Source: Legionellales bacterium
Lineage (GTDB): Bacteria > Pseudomonadota > Gammaproteobacteria > WLWR01
DNA length: 11,808 nt
Direction of reading: 5' to 3'
Assembly (NCBI GenBank): GCA_012103495.1
Contig: WLWR01000029.1
Location: 1-11,808, forward strand
Shown: piece by piece, positions 1 through 7,477 of the stretch
How the letters are laid out: the number at the start of each line of letters is the position of its first letter
Numbering within the stretch: position 1 is the first letter of the stretch
Notes under the pieces: generated by a model
What the model saw: only the letters and a program-made list of their open reading frames with translations
The model's database searches: none
Told to the model about the DNA's origin: nothing
Made by a program: the position numbers and the translations under genes

Positions 1-3000
1 ATTCAGGATGAAAAACTTGATGCCATATTTAATGACAGAACATTTGAAATGGAATCACACTTAGTATACGTAAGAGTCGCAGTTTACAATAAACAACGCC
101 CCATGAATCCATGTGCTGCAATTTTTGAGAGAACAGGCTTATTAATAAGAGATGCACAAAGTAACATAGGCATTTTAATGAATGCTAATAACTCCTCATT
201 TGATGAAACAATCGAAGTGGTGACCACCGACAGTCAACAATTTGTGGTCACCATTCAAGATTGTATTATGATCAAATCTAGTCGATTAATTATCTTAAAA
301 ATTAACAGTAATATACAAGCATTGATAGACCGATCAATGTTTCAACCAACCTTTGAACCAGTCGCAATTAGCTCGGGAGAAAACGTAAACATCTTATCGT
401 TTCATTCAAGCTACCATTTTAATGGTCAAATATCTCGATTAATCAAAACACAGGCAAAAGTTGAAAATCCCACCGAACTTAGAACCATCAATCTTAGCCA
501 ACTGACTAGAATGATATTAACCGGCGGCAGTTTAAAATTAAGCTTCGGTGGCGGATTTGTATTAAATGAAGCGGGTGTTGTGGTTGGGATGGTAGAACAG
601 TGCAATGTCAATCAAGGTCTTATTATTGTTCATAATTTAGGGACTATACAACATGCACTGGATTATTTTAATACGTATGGATTTAATGCCAAACAATCAG
701 TAAGTCCGGAACATCCTGATGTAGGTATCCTCACTCAACCGATAGGAGAATTAACCGCCAGAACACTGCATGATGATAATCAAGGTGCAAGAATTATTGC
801 CTGCCACTCAAACCTTGCTGATAAAGTAGCAGTCGGTGATTTATTAACACAGATAACCATCGGTTCAACTCACTATCAAGTAGATTCAAATGAGCAGGTT
901 CAATCACTCATCAACAAGCAACCACTTATTCACTGGAAACAGTTAATTCATTTGGCAACAATGGGAACAGAAATTACTCTTACGATAAAAAGACAAAATA
1001 ATGAATCTGAAATTAATATTATTTTGCAAAATACTTATGCAGAACTGTCCCAATACACGCTGCGATCAGCGAACTCTCCTTACGTGGAAGTTGGTAATTT
1101 ACATTTCATACCAACGCCACCGCCATCTTCAAATTTTAATATGCAATTCTCAAATGCCATTGAACAAAATTCAGATCCACTGTTTTGGTATTCGAATTAC
1201 CCCAGCGATAAAACAGCGCCTAGTAAATTTGTTTCACTGGCACATGCATTAGACAGTATGTATCATCAATGGCGTTCATACCTTTGGTGGTATGTTGTCT
1301 CTGTCAATGGCAAATTAGTTGATGATTTACAAAGTTTTTATCAATTGTTGCTAGAAAATAAAAAGCAAGACCAGCAATCCATTACTATCAAGCTCTGTAA
1401 TCACTGGAGTGACGATCAAAAGGTTGTCTTTATTGAATTGCCATCACTAGATATTATGACAAACTTATTTCCACATGCTCATGAACAGAAGAATGAAGAT
1501 TCAAACAATAAGGATCCAAACTCAAATCCTAAAGTTGAAAAACAGTCGCCTGTTCAGAATGTGGGTGAAGAAATTAAAGGCAGTGATTTAAACATCCACA
1601 GTATGTCTAATGATCCCTATGCTCGTTCGATTGTTCAGTTACATATTGTATCTGAGCAAGTTAGAAATAACCCATTGTCAGGCGTCGAACAAACAATAGC
1701 CATAGCTTCTGGTTTTTTTATAAAAGAAGATGAGAATAAACCACTTTGCTTGATAACCGCTGCACATGCACTGTTTGATATGGGACGGGTAGCATACCCT
1801 GTGAGTATTAAGATAATTATCCCCAGTATTTTTAATAGAAGATTTATCTTAACTAGAAAAATTTTAAAATCTCTCTCACTGGCTGTTTATCCAATTCCTG
1901 GTGACATCGCTTGTATCGTATTAGATGATCAGACTCAAGCAGTGATCCGTGATATTCAGAAATTTGCTAAACCATTGGCATTGATGGAATCTTTTGCTAT
2001 TGAACCTGATACGGCTGTTTCAATTTTAGGTTTTAATGGGTCACTCGAATTTACTTGTACGAATGTCCTCCTTGGTAAGATAACAGGCGTAACATTTAAA
2101 TTAGCCCGTTCGGTGGGAATGCAGCGTAAAATTTTATCACCAGCCATCACGATTGATACGGTTCGAATTAGTCCAGGGCTCAGTGGTAGTGTTGTTGTAC
2201 AGAAAATTGGTGACGAGTTTAAAGCACTTGCAATGGTTGTTAACGCAAATGGAGATCAAAATGGTAAGATAATTGATAGATCAGCTATGGCGACAGATCT
2301 TTCTCTTTTGCCAGCAATTATTCAGACAGCTTTAAACAAACAATTACTTTATCAACCACCCATGCTACCTTTTACCCTGGAAGAATCACAAAAGTTACAA
2401 ACTGGAACAGCACCTGCTGTAACGGTTCACTCAATCTGTCAAATTTTAGTACCAGAGTGTTGTCAACAGTTACAAGAAGGCGAGACACTCAACGCCATTA
2501 CCATTGGTCGTGATCGCTATCGGGTTGAAAAAACCGGGGCTTATAGCGAGCGCTGGAAAGTTCATGTCCCTCTCGAATACATTTCTCAATTGTGCTTACC
2601 GAAGAGCACTATCATGTTGGATATTGGTCAAGAGAACAGAGCGGTTGCCTGCCAATTAACCAAAGTAAGAACAGATTTTTTGCAGCAATGGCCTATAGAA
2701 TTATATTCCGTATTATCACAAACCACCCAACAATGGTTATTATTTGCAGGATTTGTTGTTGCAGAGGCGACAACATTGGATACTGGTCCAAACACCCGTC
2801 AGGAAATCATTAGTAAGCCGGTCAGTAAGCAAGTCATAGTAAAAGAGATTTTACCTTTTTTGCTGGTGCACCATTATCAATATTTAGAAGCCATTGTTCA
2901 AAAAATTGGTAATGACTCGGTTGAAGGGTTAGCCAGCATTCCAACGTTGTATAAGAAACATGCAGACAGTACAACAGTTCGGTTGCAATTTTTATTCAAA

Positions 3001-3165
3001 AATGGTGTTACAAAATCCGTCACAGTAACAAAAGACCCTGCGAAACAATCTAAGCTTATTACAAACAACCTCTTATTTCGCAGACGACCAGAATTATTAG
3101 AAGCTGTGTTGGATCCTATTGACATGAATCAACAAGGACAACCTATGTCGTCACTTCCGCTTTAA
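1..3165 (+). CDS. Tandem HtrA/Deg-like protein: pseudoprotease-PDZ-PDZ-protease-PDZ-PDZ (5' partial)
   Basis: Probable serine protease of the HtrA/Deg type; substrate and location unknown. The frame is open from base 1, so the ATG at 49 is probably internal and any signal peptide lies outside the window. Residues below count from that ATG. Seen: a first trypsin-like fold (about 1-200) with HtrA-like strands, but Asn47, Arg79 and Gly167 stand where His, Asp and Ser belong. PDZ-like regions follow at about 215-325 (core 262-278) and 340-475 (core 416-430). A polar linker spans about 476-520. The second trypsin-like domain (about 522-765) carries TAAHA (His573), GDIACIV (Asp619) and SPGLSGS (Ser712), an apparently intact triad. 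PDZ-like regions follow at about 770-860 (core 810-826) and 930-1020 (core 948-962). Family knowledge: eukaryotic Deg7/Nma111 proteases have doubled halves, normally active half first. Inference: the first half binds or regulates and the second cuts. GC is clearly lower than in the neighbouring operon. Fold assignment is by motif reading only. Confidence 0.72.
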   Translation: MQDEKLDAIFNDRTFEMESHLVYVRVAVYNKQRPMNPCAAIFERTGLLIRDAQSNIGILMNANNSSFDETIEVVTTDSQQFVVTIQDCIMIKSSRLIILKINSNIQALIDRSMFQPTFEPVAISSGENVNILSFHSSYHFNGQISRLIKTQAKVENPTELRTINLSQLTRMILTGGSLKLSFGGGFVLNEAGVVVGMVEQCNVNQGLIIVHNLGTIQHALDYFNTYGFNAKQSVSPEHPDVGILTQPIGELTARTLHDDNQGARIIACHSNLADKVAVGDLLTQITIGSTHYQVDSNEQVQSLINKQPLIHWKQLIHLATMGTEITLTIKRQNNESEINIILQNTYAELSQYTLRSANSPYVEVGNLHFIPTPPPSSNFNMQFSNAIEQNSDPLFWYSNYPSDKTAPSKFVSLAHALDSMYHQWRSYLWWYVVSVNGKLVDDLQSFYQLLLENKKQDQQSITIKLCNHWSDDQKVVFIELPSLDIMTNLFPHAHEQKNEDSNNKDPNSNPKVEKQSPVQNVGEEIKGSDLNIHSMSNDPYARSIVQLHIVSEQVRNNPLSGVEQTIAIASGFFIKEDENKPLCLITAAHALFDMGRVAYPVSIKIIIPSIFNRRFILTRKILKSLSLAVYPIPGDIACIVLDDQTQAVIRDIQKFAKPLALMESFAIEPDTAVSILGFNGSLEFTCTNVLLGKITGVTFKLARSVGMQRKILSPAITIDTVRISPGLSGSVVVQKIGDEFKALAMVVNANGDQNGKIIDRSAMATDLSLLPAIIQTALNKQLLYQPPMLPFTLEESQKLQTGTAPAVTVHSICQILVPECCQQLQEGETLNAITIGRDRYRVEKTGAYSERWKVHVPLEYISQLCLPKSTIMLDIGQENRAVACQLTKVRTDFLQQWPIELYSVLSQTTQQWLLFAGFVVAEATTLDTGPNTRQEIISKPVSKQVIVKEILPFLLVHHYQYLEAIVQKIGNDSVEGLASIPTLYKKHADSTTVRLQFLFKNGVTKSVTVTKDPAKQSKLITNNLLFRRRPELLEAVLDPIDMNQQGQPMSSLPL

Positions 3166-3240
3166 CCACATGAACATGGTTCACACCTTCAACTATGATG
3201 GCTATAGAAATTATGACTCAAGCATTAAAAACTAATCGCA

Positions 3241-3275
3241 ACCATTCACTAAGATTTTAAATCTTAGTGAATGGT
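3241..3275. terminator. Perfect 17-bp inverted repeat, likely bidirectional terminator
   Basis: The arm ACCATTCACTAAGATTT is followed by a single T and then its exact reverse complement. A real hairpin would open the innermost pairs to give a loop of three or more bases. It sits between the convergent ends of the Deg-like gene (stop 76 bases to the left) and purF (stop 7 bases to the right), where a shared terminator is expected. The stem is AT-rich (5 G/C per arm). No U tract follows it directly on the plus strand; on the minus strand five Ts follow about ten bases after the stem. It may therefore be a weak intrinsic terminator, an RNA 3'-end stabiliser or a protein-binding palindrome. Confidence 0.6.
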
Positions 3276-3281
3276 AACTTG

Positions 3282-4781
3282 TCACAATGAATCCTCAGGC
3301 GTTCTCTGTTTAGCACTGTCTTGTCGTGCTTGATCGTTACGCTGATGTGCAAGGTGGTTAAGGTAGGTCTCGTCAACATCACCCGTGATGTAATTGCCGG
3401 TGAAGACTGAATCTTCGAAACGTTTAATGCTGGGATTTCCTTCGTGAGCTGCGTCTTGCAACACTTGCAAATCTTGAAAAATCAAACCATCGGCGCCCAA
3501 TAATTCCATCATCTGTGCATCCGTACGTTGATGGGCAATCAATTCACAAGCTGCTGGCATGTCAATACCATACACATTGGGATAGCGAATTTGTGGTGCG
3601 GCAGAAGCCAAATACACATGATTGGCACCGGCATCACGAGCCATTTGAATAATCTCTTTGGCGGTGGTGCCGCGTACAATTGAATCATCAACCAGCAGCA
3701 CATTTTTGCCACGAAACTCTAAATCAATTGGATTTAATTTTTGTCGCACTGATCGGCGACGTTTTTGTTGACCGGGCATAATAAAGGTCCGCCCAATGTA
3801 ACGATTTTTGACAAATCCTTCGCGAAACTTTAATTTCAACCGACGCGCCAATACAGCGGCGGCGGTGCGACTGGTATCGGGAATCGGCATGACCACATCA
3901 ATGGCATAATCTTGCCACTGCTGCTCAATTTTTTCTGCTAATTTTTCACCCAATCGCAGCCGCACTTTATACACCAATACTTGATCAATGATTGAATCGG
4001 GTCTGGCTAAATAAACATACTCAAACAAACACGGCGCGTATGCTGTATTCGTCGCACACTGTTGCACGGCAATGTCCGTGGGAGTGATCAAAATGGCCTC
4101 TCCTGGTGCAACATCGGCAATAATATCAAACCCCAACACATCCAATGCCACACTTTCAGAGGCAACCATATATTCCACACCGTGTTCTGTCATGCGTTTA
4201 CCATAAATCAATGGACGAATGCCATACGGATCACGAAACGCAACAATGCCAACACCGGCAATTAATGCTACGACAGCGTACGCTCCCTGACATCGTTGAT
4301 GCACGGTGCTGACCGCGTCAAAAATATCTTGCTGCTCGGCTTTGGTTTTGCCACAACTTTGCAACGCATGGGCAAACACATTCAATAAGACTTCTGAATC
4401 GGACCCGGTATTCAAATGACGTAAATCACATTGGACTAAATCCTGTTGCAATTGAGCACTATTGGTTAAATTACCATTGTGAGCCAAACAAATTCCATAA
4501 GGGGAATTGACATAAAATGGCTGTGCTTCTTCATGACTATCGGTACCTGCAGTTGGATAGCGCACGTGCCCAATACCCATAGAACCTTGCAATTGATACA
4601 TGTGGCGCGTACGAATCACATCACGAACCAAGCCCGCACCCTTGACCATACCCAATTTGCCAGTGGCAGTGACAGTTGCCATCCCCGCCGCGTCTTGCCC
4701 ACGGTGTTGCACCGCAGTCAAAGCGTCAAAAATATCTTGATTAACATTTGAGTGAGCTACAATTCCAACAACACCGCACAT
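3282..4781 (-). CDS. purF: Amidophosphoribosyltransferase PurF
   Basis: Catalyses the first committed step of purine synthesis in the cytoplasm: PRPP plus glutamine gives 5-phosphoribosylamine. At 499 residues it is close to the enterobacterial enzyme. It begins MCGVVGIV, so Cys2 becomes the N-terminal glutaminase nucleophile after Met removal; there is no propeptide, as in the E. coli type and unlike the Bacillus type. Other glutaminase landmarks are QHRGQDAAG, GHVRYPTAG and AHNGNLTNS. The phosphoribosyltransferase half has the PRPP loop VDDSIVRGTT at 364-373, preceded by NRYIGRTFIMPGQ. The start lies 9 bases after the cvpA stop with only a weak ribosome site, so coupling to cvpA translation is likely. 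Last gene of the minus-strand block. Identification is secure. Confidence 0.98.
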   Translation of the reverse strand: MCGVVGIVAHSNVNQDIFDALTAVQHRGQDAAGMATVTATGKLGMVKGAGLVRDVIRTRHMYQLQGSMGIGHVRYPTAGTDSHEEAQPFYVNSPYGICLAHNGNLTNSAQLQQDLVQCDLRHLNTGSDSEVLLNVFAHALQSCGKTKAEQQDIFDAVSTVHQRCQGAYAVVALIAGVGIVAFRDPYGIRPLIYGKRMTEHGVEYMVASESVALDVLGFDIIADVAPGEAILITPTDIAVQQCATNTAYAPCLFEYVYLARPDSIIDQVLVYKVRLRLGEKLAEKIEQQWQDYAIDVVMPIPDTSRTAAAVLARRLKLKFREGFVKNRYIGRTFIMPGQQKRRRSVRQKLNPIDLEFRGKNVLLVDDSIVRGTTAKEIIQMARDAGANHVYLASAAPQIRYPNVYGIDMPAACELIAHQRTDAQMMELLGADGLIFQDLQVLQDAAHEGNPSIKRFEDSVFTGNYITGDVDETYLNHLAHQRNDQARQDSAKQRTPEDSL

Positions 4782-4790
4782 AATACCACG

Positions 4791-5354
4791 CTAAAATTCA
4801 AAACTATCGGGTTGAGTATAATCGATTTGTCCCTGTTCCAGGACTAAAGCTGATGATTGATCCAAAGATTGTGGAATACGCTGAATCAACCATTCAGTGA
4901 CGGGTAAGAAATAGCCAGCCAAATATGAAGCGGTCAACCATTGTTGCTGTTCAGGTTCCGGCTCATCAAACAATTCGATCACCAATAATAATACTGCCAT
5001 TAAAAAAACACCGCGCGCAAATCCAAACATCCCACCCAATAAGCGATCCGTGCCTGACAAGCCTGTTTTATGAACCAGGCGCGCAACTGCATAGCTGAGG
5101 ATAGTACCAACAATCAATACGACAATAAAGATCAATAAAAAGGCCGCCACATTACGAATGGCTTCAGATTGAATCACTGCTGGTGAGATTTCCGCCAATG
5201 CAAGATAGAATTTAATTGCCAACCAAACCGCTAATACCCAGGTGGTTAACGATAAAGATTCACGCACCAATCCACGCATCAAACTGATGACAACCGATAA
5301 ACCAACGACCACCAGGATAACGTAATCCAGCCAATTTAATGTTAACCATTCCAC
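4791..5354 (-). CDS. cvpA: CvpA family inner-membrane protein
   Basis: Inner-membrane protein of the CvpA family, named for its requirement in colicin V production in E. coli; the biochemical role is still unclear, though links to envelope stress are reported for the family. The 187-residue protein shows four hydrophobic segments at about 10-26, 34-54, 67-89 and 111-128, the family motif LSGTDRLLGGMFGFARG at about 99-115 and a soluble acidic C-terminal tail. The start is GTG, chosen because AAGGA lies 11 bases upstream and the protein begins at the family-typical N terminus just before the first membrane segment. It overlaps the end of the dedD-like gene by 13 bases and precedes purF, its classical partner. 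Confidence 0.93.
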   Translation of the reverse strand: MEWLTLNWLDYVILVVVGLSVVISLMRGLVRESLSLTTWVLAVWLAIKFYLALAEISPAVIQSEAIRNVAAFLLIFIVVLIVGTILSYAVARLVHKTGLSGTDRLLGGMFGFARGVFLMAVLLLVIELFDEPEPEQQQWLTASYLAGYFLPVTEWLIQRIPQSLDQSSALVLEQGQIDYTQPDSFEF

Positions 5355-6109
5355 TGAATGACGATTCCTTTTAATTGTACCGCTTGCTCTAACTCTTCAC
5401 GCATTTGTTCAGCCTGCTGCCGGTGTAAATGAGGCCCGATTAAAATACGAGTGATCAAGGTACCTTGTGCATTGGCAGTGGTGTTGGCAAACACAGTAAA
5501 CCCTTTGGCTTGCAGTTTTTTAAACAAAGTATCGGCATTGGCACGATTGGCAAAACTGCCCAATTGTACCACCCAGTTCCCCTGCCCTGTTACAGCTTGT
5601 GCCACCGGCTCAGGTTGTTGGAGTTGAGGTTTTAATGGTTTGACCGGCTCAACCGGTTTGACCGGCTCAACCGGTTTGACCGGCTCAACCGGTTTGATCG
5701 GTTCAACCGGTTTAATGGGTTTGACTGGCTCAGGTGGCCTGGGTTCTACCCATTCTGGTTCCATTGGCATGTTTTCACCTGGCATGTAATCAGGATCCGC
5801 TTGACTGGGAGTGAATTCATCCTCAGGCATCATGGCAAGCATGGCCGCCGTCGGATGCGAAGAAGTGGGTTGAGACGAGGGGTTGTCTAAATCCACTTGC
5901 GCCACTTGTACTGTGGTAAAGTCAATGTGAACCGGCTCCACTACCAAGGAAGGTTGGGCCGGCGCTGGGCTAGGTTGCTCAATGGTTAAGGTTGCCAACT
6001 CTGTCAGATCAGGTTGATTTTTTTTGATTAAAAATGGAATGATTAAAATAAATAACGACACAATAACGGCCAAACCAATCAACCGGTGTTTTAACTTTTC
6101 ATCCATCAT
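5342..6109 (-). CDS. dedD: DedD-like SPOR-domain cell division protein
   Basis: Probable bitopic inner-membrane protein that binds denuded septal peptidoglycan through a SPOR domain and assists cell constriction; this role is inferred from E. coli DedD. The 255 residues comprise a short cytoplasmic N terminus, one membrane segment (about 10-28, followed by KK), a long proline-rich periplasmic linker (about 43-172) and a C-terminal SPOR domain (about 177-253, GNWVVQLGSFANRANAD to the C terminus). The linker contains exact hexapeptide repeats PVEPVK at about 139-157. Two ATG codons stand in tandem at the start; I took the first. Position between folC and cvpA matches dedD in other gammaproteobacteria, which supports the name more than the poorly conserved linker does. 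A promoter candidate lies just upstream. Confidence 0.88.
   Translation of the reverse strand: MMDEKLKHRLIGLAVIVSLFILIIPFLIKKNQPDLTELATLTIEQPSPAPAQPSLVVEPVHIDFTTVQVAQVDLDNPSSQPTSSHPTAAMLAMMPEDEFTPSQADPDYMPGENMPMEPEWVEPRPPEPVKPIKPVEPIKPVEPVKPVEPVKPVEPVKPLKPQLQQPEPVAQAVTGQGNWVVQLGSFANRANADTLFKKLQAKGFTVFANTTANAQGTLITRILIGPHLHRQQAEQMREELEQAVQLKGIVIQWNG
5366..5370 (-). promoter_or_regulatory. Ribosome binding site for the GTG start of cvpA
   Basis: On the minus strand AAGGA lies inside the last codons of the dedD-like gene, 11 bases before GTG at 5352-5354. No in-frame ATG exists near the expected N terminus, so this site decides the start and implies coupling to the upstream gene. Confidence 0.6.
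5639..5710 (-). repeat. 18-bp tandem repeat coding for PVEPVK in the DedD-like linker
   Basis: On the plus strand the unit TTTGACCGGCTCAACCGG occurs three times without any difference (5639-5656, 5657-5674, 5675-5692). A fourth copy (5693-5710) has two changes, and a more diverged unit follows to about 5728. The unit length is a multiple of three, so gain or loss of copies would change linker length without breaking the frame. Near identity at the DNA level suggests recent slippage-driven expansion. Confidence 0.9.
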
Positions 6110-6141
6110 GAGCTGCCCTGGGGTAAAGTGAATGTGCGGTT

Positions 6142-6170
6142 ATTATACTGAGTTTGTTGATGAATTTCGA
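6142..6170 (-). promoter_or_regulatory. Candidate sigma70 promoter for dedD-cvpA-purF
   Basis: On the minus strand a consensus TATAAT -10 box (6142-6147) is preceded at exactly 17 bases by TCGAAA (6165-6170), which matches four of six positions of TTGACA. Transcription would begin near 6135, giving a leader of about 25 bases before the ATG at 6107-6109. It lies in the only gene-free gap of the block (6110-6232). No clear terminator for folC was seen in that gap, so this would be an internal promoter that adds to read-through. Confidence 0.55.
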
Positions 6171-6232
6171 CTGTTAGGATTTATCAATGAAATAGGACCT
6201 GGTTAAAGTCTTTCTGAGGTTTTCTGCTTAAA

Positions 6233-7477
6233 TTAAACAACCAGTGGATAAACTTCTTCAACCGTGTGAAAGGATCCAAATATTAACAATTGATCATTTA
6301 GCGTTAATTGCATCTGAGCTTGGCGAGTAACCTCTTCTAAATTTTGTCCCAGCGTGTATTGCACAGTTAAATCAGCAATGCCACGTTGCAATTGCTCCAT
6401 TGAGGCGCTGCGTTCATCCGCAAAAGGAGCAATGAACCAATGATCCACCCAGCGTACTAATGGGTTTAATATTCCACCAACATCTTTGTCCGCGCAGCAG
6501 CCAAATACAGCATACAAACGCCCGCTAGACTTGTTAGCTGCCACCCATTCACTCAATCGTTGTGCTGCAGCCGGATTGTGTGCCACATCGAATAAATACG
6601 CGCCACAGTGCTGTTGTCGCCCTGGCAAACGAGTGTTGGCAACCGCTTGTTGCACTATGGACCATGTGAATGGCAAGCGCTGCGCCAAGATGAGCACAGC
6701 CGTTGCAGCTAAAAATACACTTTCAGGATTCAGCGAAGCCGCTGGCAATACATACGTATTACCCTGCCAATCCAATTCCCAATGAGTTGATTGCACACGT
6801 GTCTGCATGTGGTTGCCCAATACCAATAAACTGGCACCTATTTGTTGCGCCTGCTGGGTGATCGCTGAGGGTACATTCACTTCCCCAAACAATACTGGCT
6901 GTTGAGCGCGCATAATGCCGGCTTTTTCATAAGCAATCGCATTGCGATCCGTTCCCAACCAAGCACAATGATCCAAAGCAACATTAGTAATAATACTCAC
7001 ATCCGCATCAACCAAATTGACCGCATCCAAACGTCCTCCCAACCCCACCTCTAAAATCACCACATCCAAAGTTGCTTGCTGAAAAATCCACAATGCCGCT
7101 AATGTTGTAAATTCAAAAAATGTCAAGGTAGTGGGATGACGTTGCTGTTCAATCCAATCAAAGGCAGCCATCAATTGCTGATCACTGACGGGTTGTTCAT
7201 CGATGCAAATGCGCTCATTGAATTGAAATAAATGCGGTGAGGTATAGTGACCGACGTGGTAACCCAATTGACGATAAATTGCAGCCAACAGTGTTACACA
7301 ACTGCCTTTGCCATTGGTGCCCCCTACGACGATCACAGGACAATGGAAAGAACCGATCCCCATCTTAGTCGCCACCGTAGCGATGCGTGACAATTCCAAT
7401 TCTATGCTGTGTGGATGTTGAGCTTGAATCCGCGCAAGCCAACTGGGCAAATCACTCGTTGGCATCGTCGGACACAA
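6233..7477 (-). CDS. folC: Bifunctional folylpolyglutamate synthase/dihydrofolate synthase FolC
   Basis: Cytoplasmic Mur-ligase-family enzyme that ligates glutamate to dihydropteroate and then to reduced folates, using ATP. The 414 residues include the P-loop GGTNGKGS (52-59), YTSPHLFQFNERI (79-90), EVGLGGRLDAVN (143-154), NVALDH (165-170), EKAGI with Lys185 (the position carbamylated in the family) and the C-terminal DVAHNP motif, so the catalytic set appears complete. Two starts are possible. TTG at 7475-7477 has AGGA six bases upstream; ATG at 7463-7465, four codons later, has no visible ribosome site. I chose TTG, with limited confidence. Either way the gene overlaps the end of accD (by 26 or 14 bases), which implies translational coupling. 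Confidence 0.96.
   Translation of the reverse strand: MCPTMPTSDLPSWLARIQAQHPHSIELELSRIATVATKMGIGSFHCPVIVVGGTNGKGSCVTLLAAIYRQLGYHVGHYTSPHLFQFNERICIDEQPVSDQQLMAAFDWIEQQRHPTTLTFFEFTTLAALWIFQQATLDVVILEVGLGGRLDAVNLVDADVSIITNVALDHCAWLGTDRNAIAYEKAGIMRAQQPVLFGEVNVPSAITQQAQQIGASLLVLGNHMQTRVQSTHWELDWQGNTYVLPAASLNPESVFLAATAVLILAQRLPFTWSIVQQAVANTRLPGRQQHCGAYLFDVAHNPAAAQRLSEWVAANKSSGRLYAVFGCCADKDVGGILNPLVRWVDHWFIAPFADERSASMEQLQRGIADLTVQYTLGQNLEEVTRQAQMQLTLNDQLLIFGSFHTVEEVYPLVV

Noticed and set aside
1956..2150. 64-residue minus-strand open frame inside the Deg-like gene
   Set aside because: It lies opposite a conserved part of the second protease domain and shows no motif or ribosome site; treated as a shadow, like the other short minus-strand frames at 426-611 and 2898-3125.
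3166..3186. Small hairpin (CATG-AA-CATG) just after the stop of the Deg-like gene
   Set aside because: Only four base pairs form, with mismatches beyond them and no U tract; too weak to call a terminator compared with the 17-bp repeat at 3241-3275.
5637..5728. Possible CRISPR-like or regulatory repeat array
   Set aside because: The units are contiguous 18-mers without spacers, in frame inside a coding sequence, and they encode a proline-rich linker.
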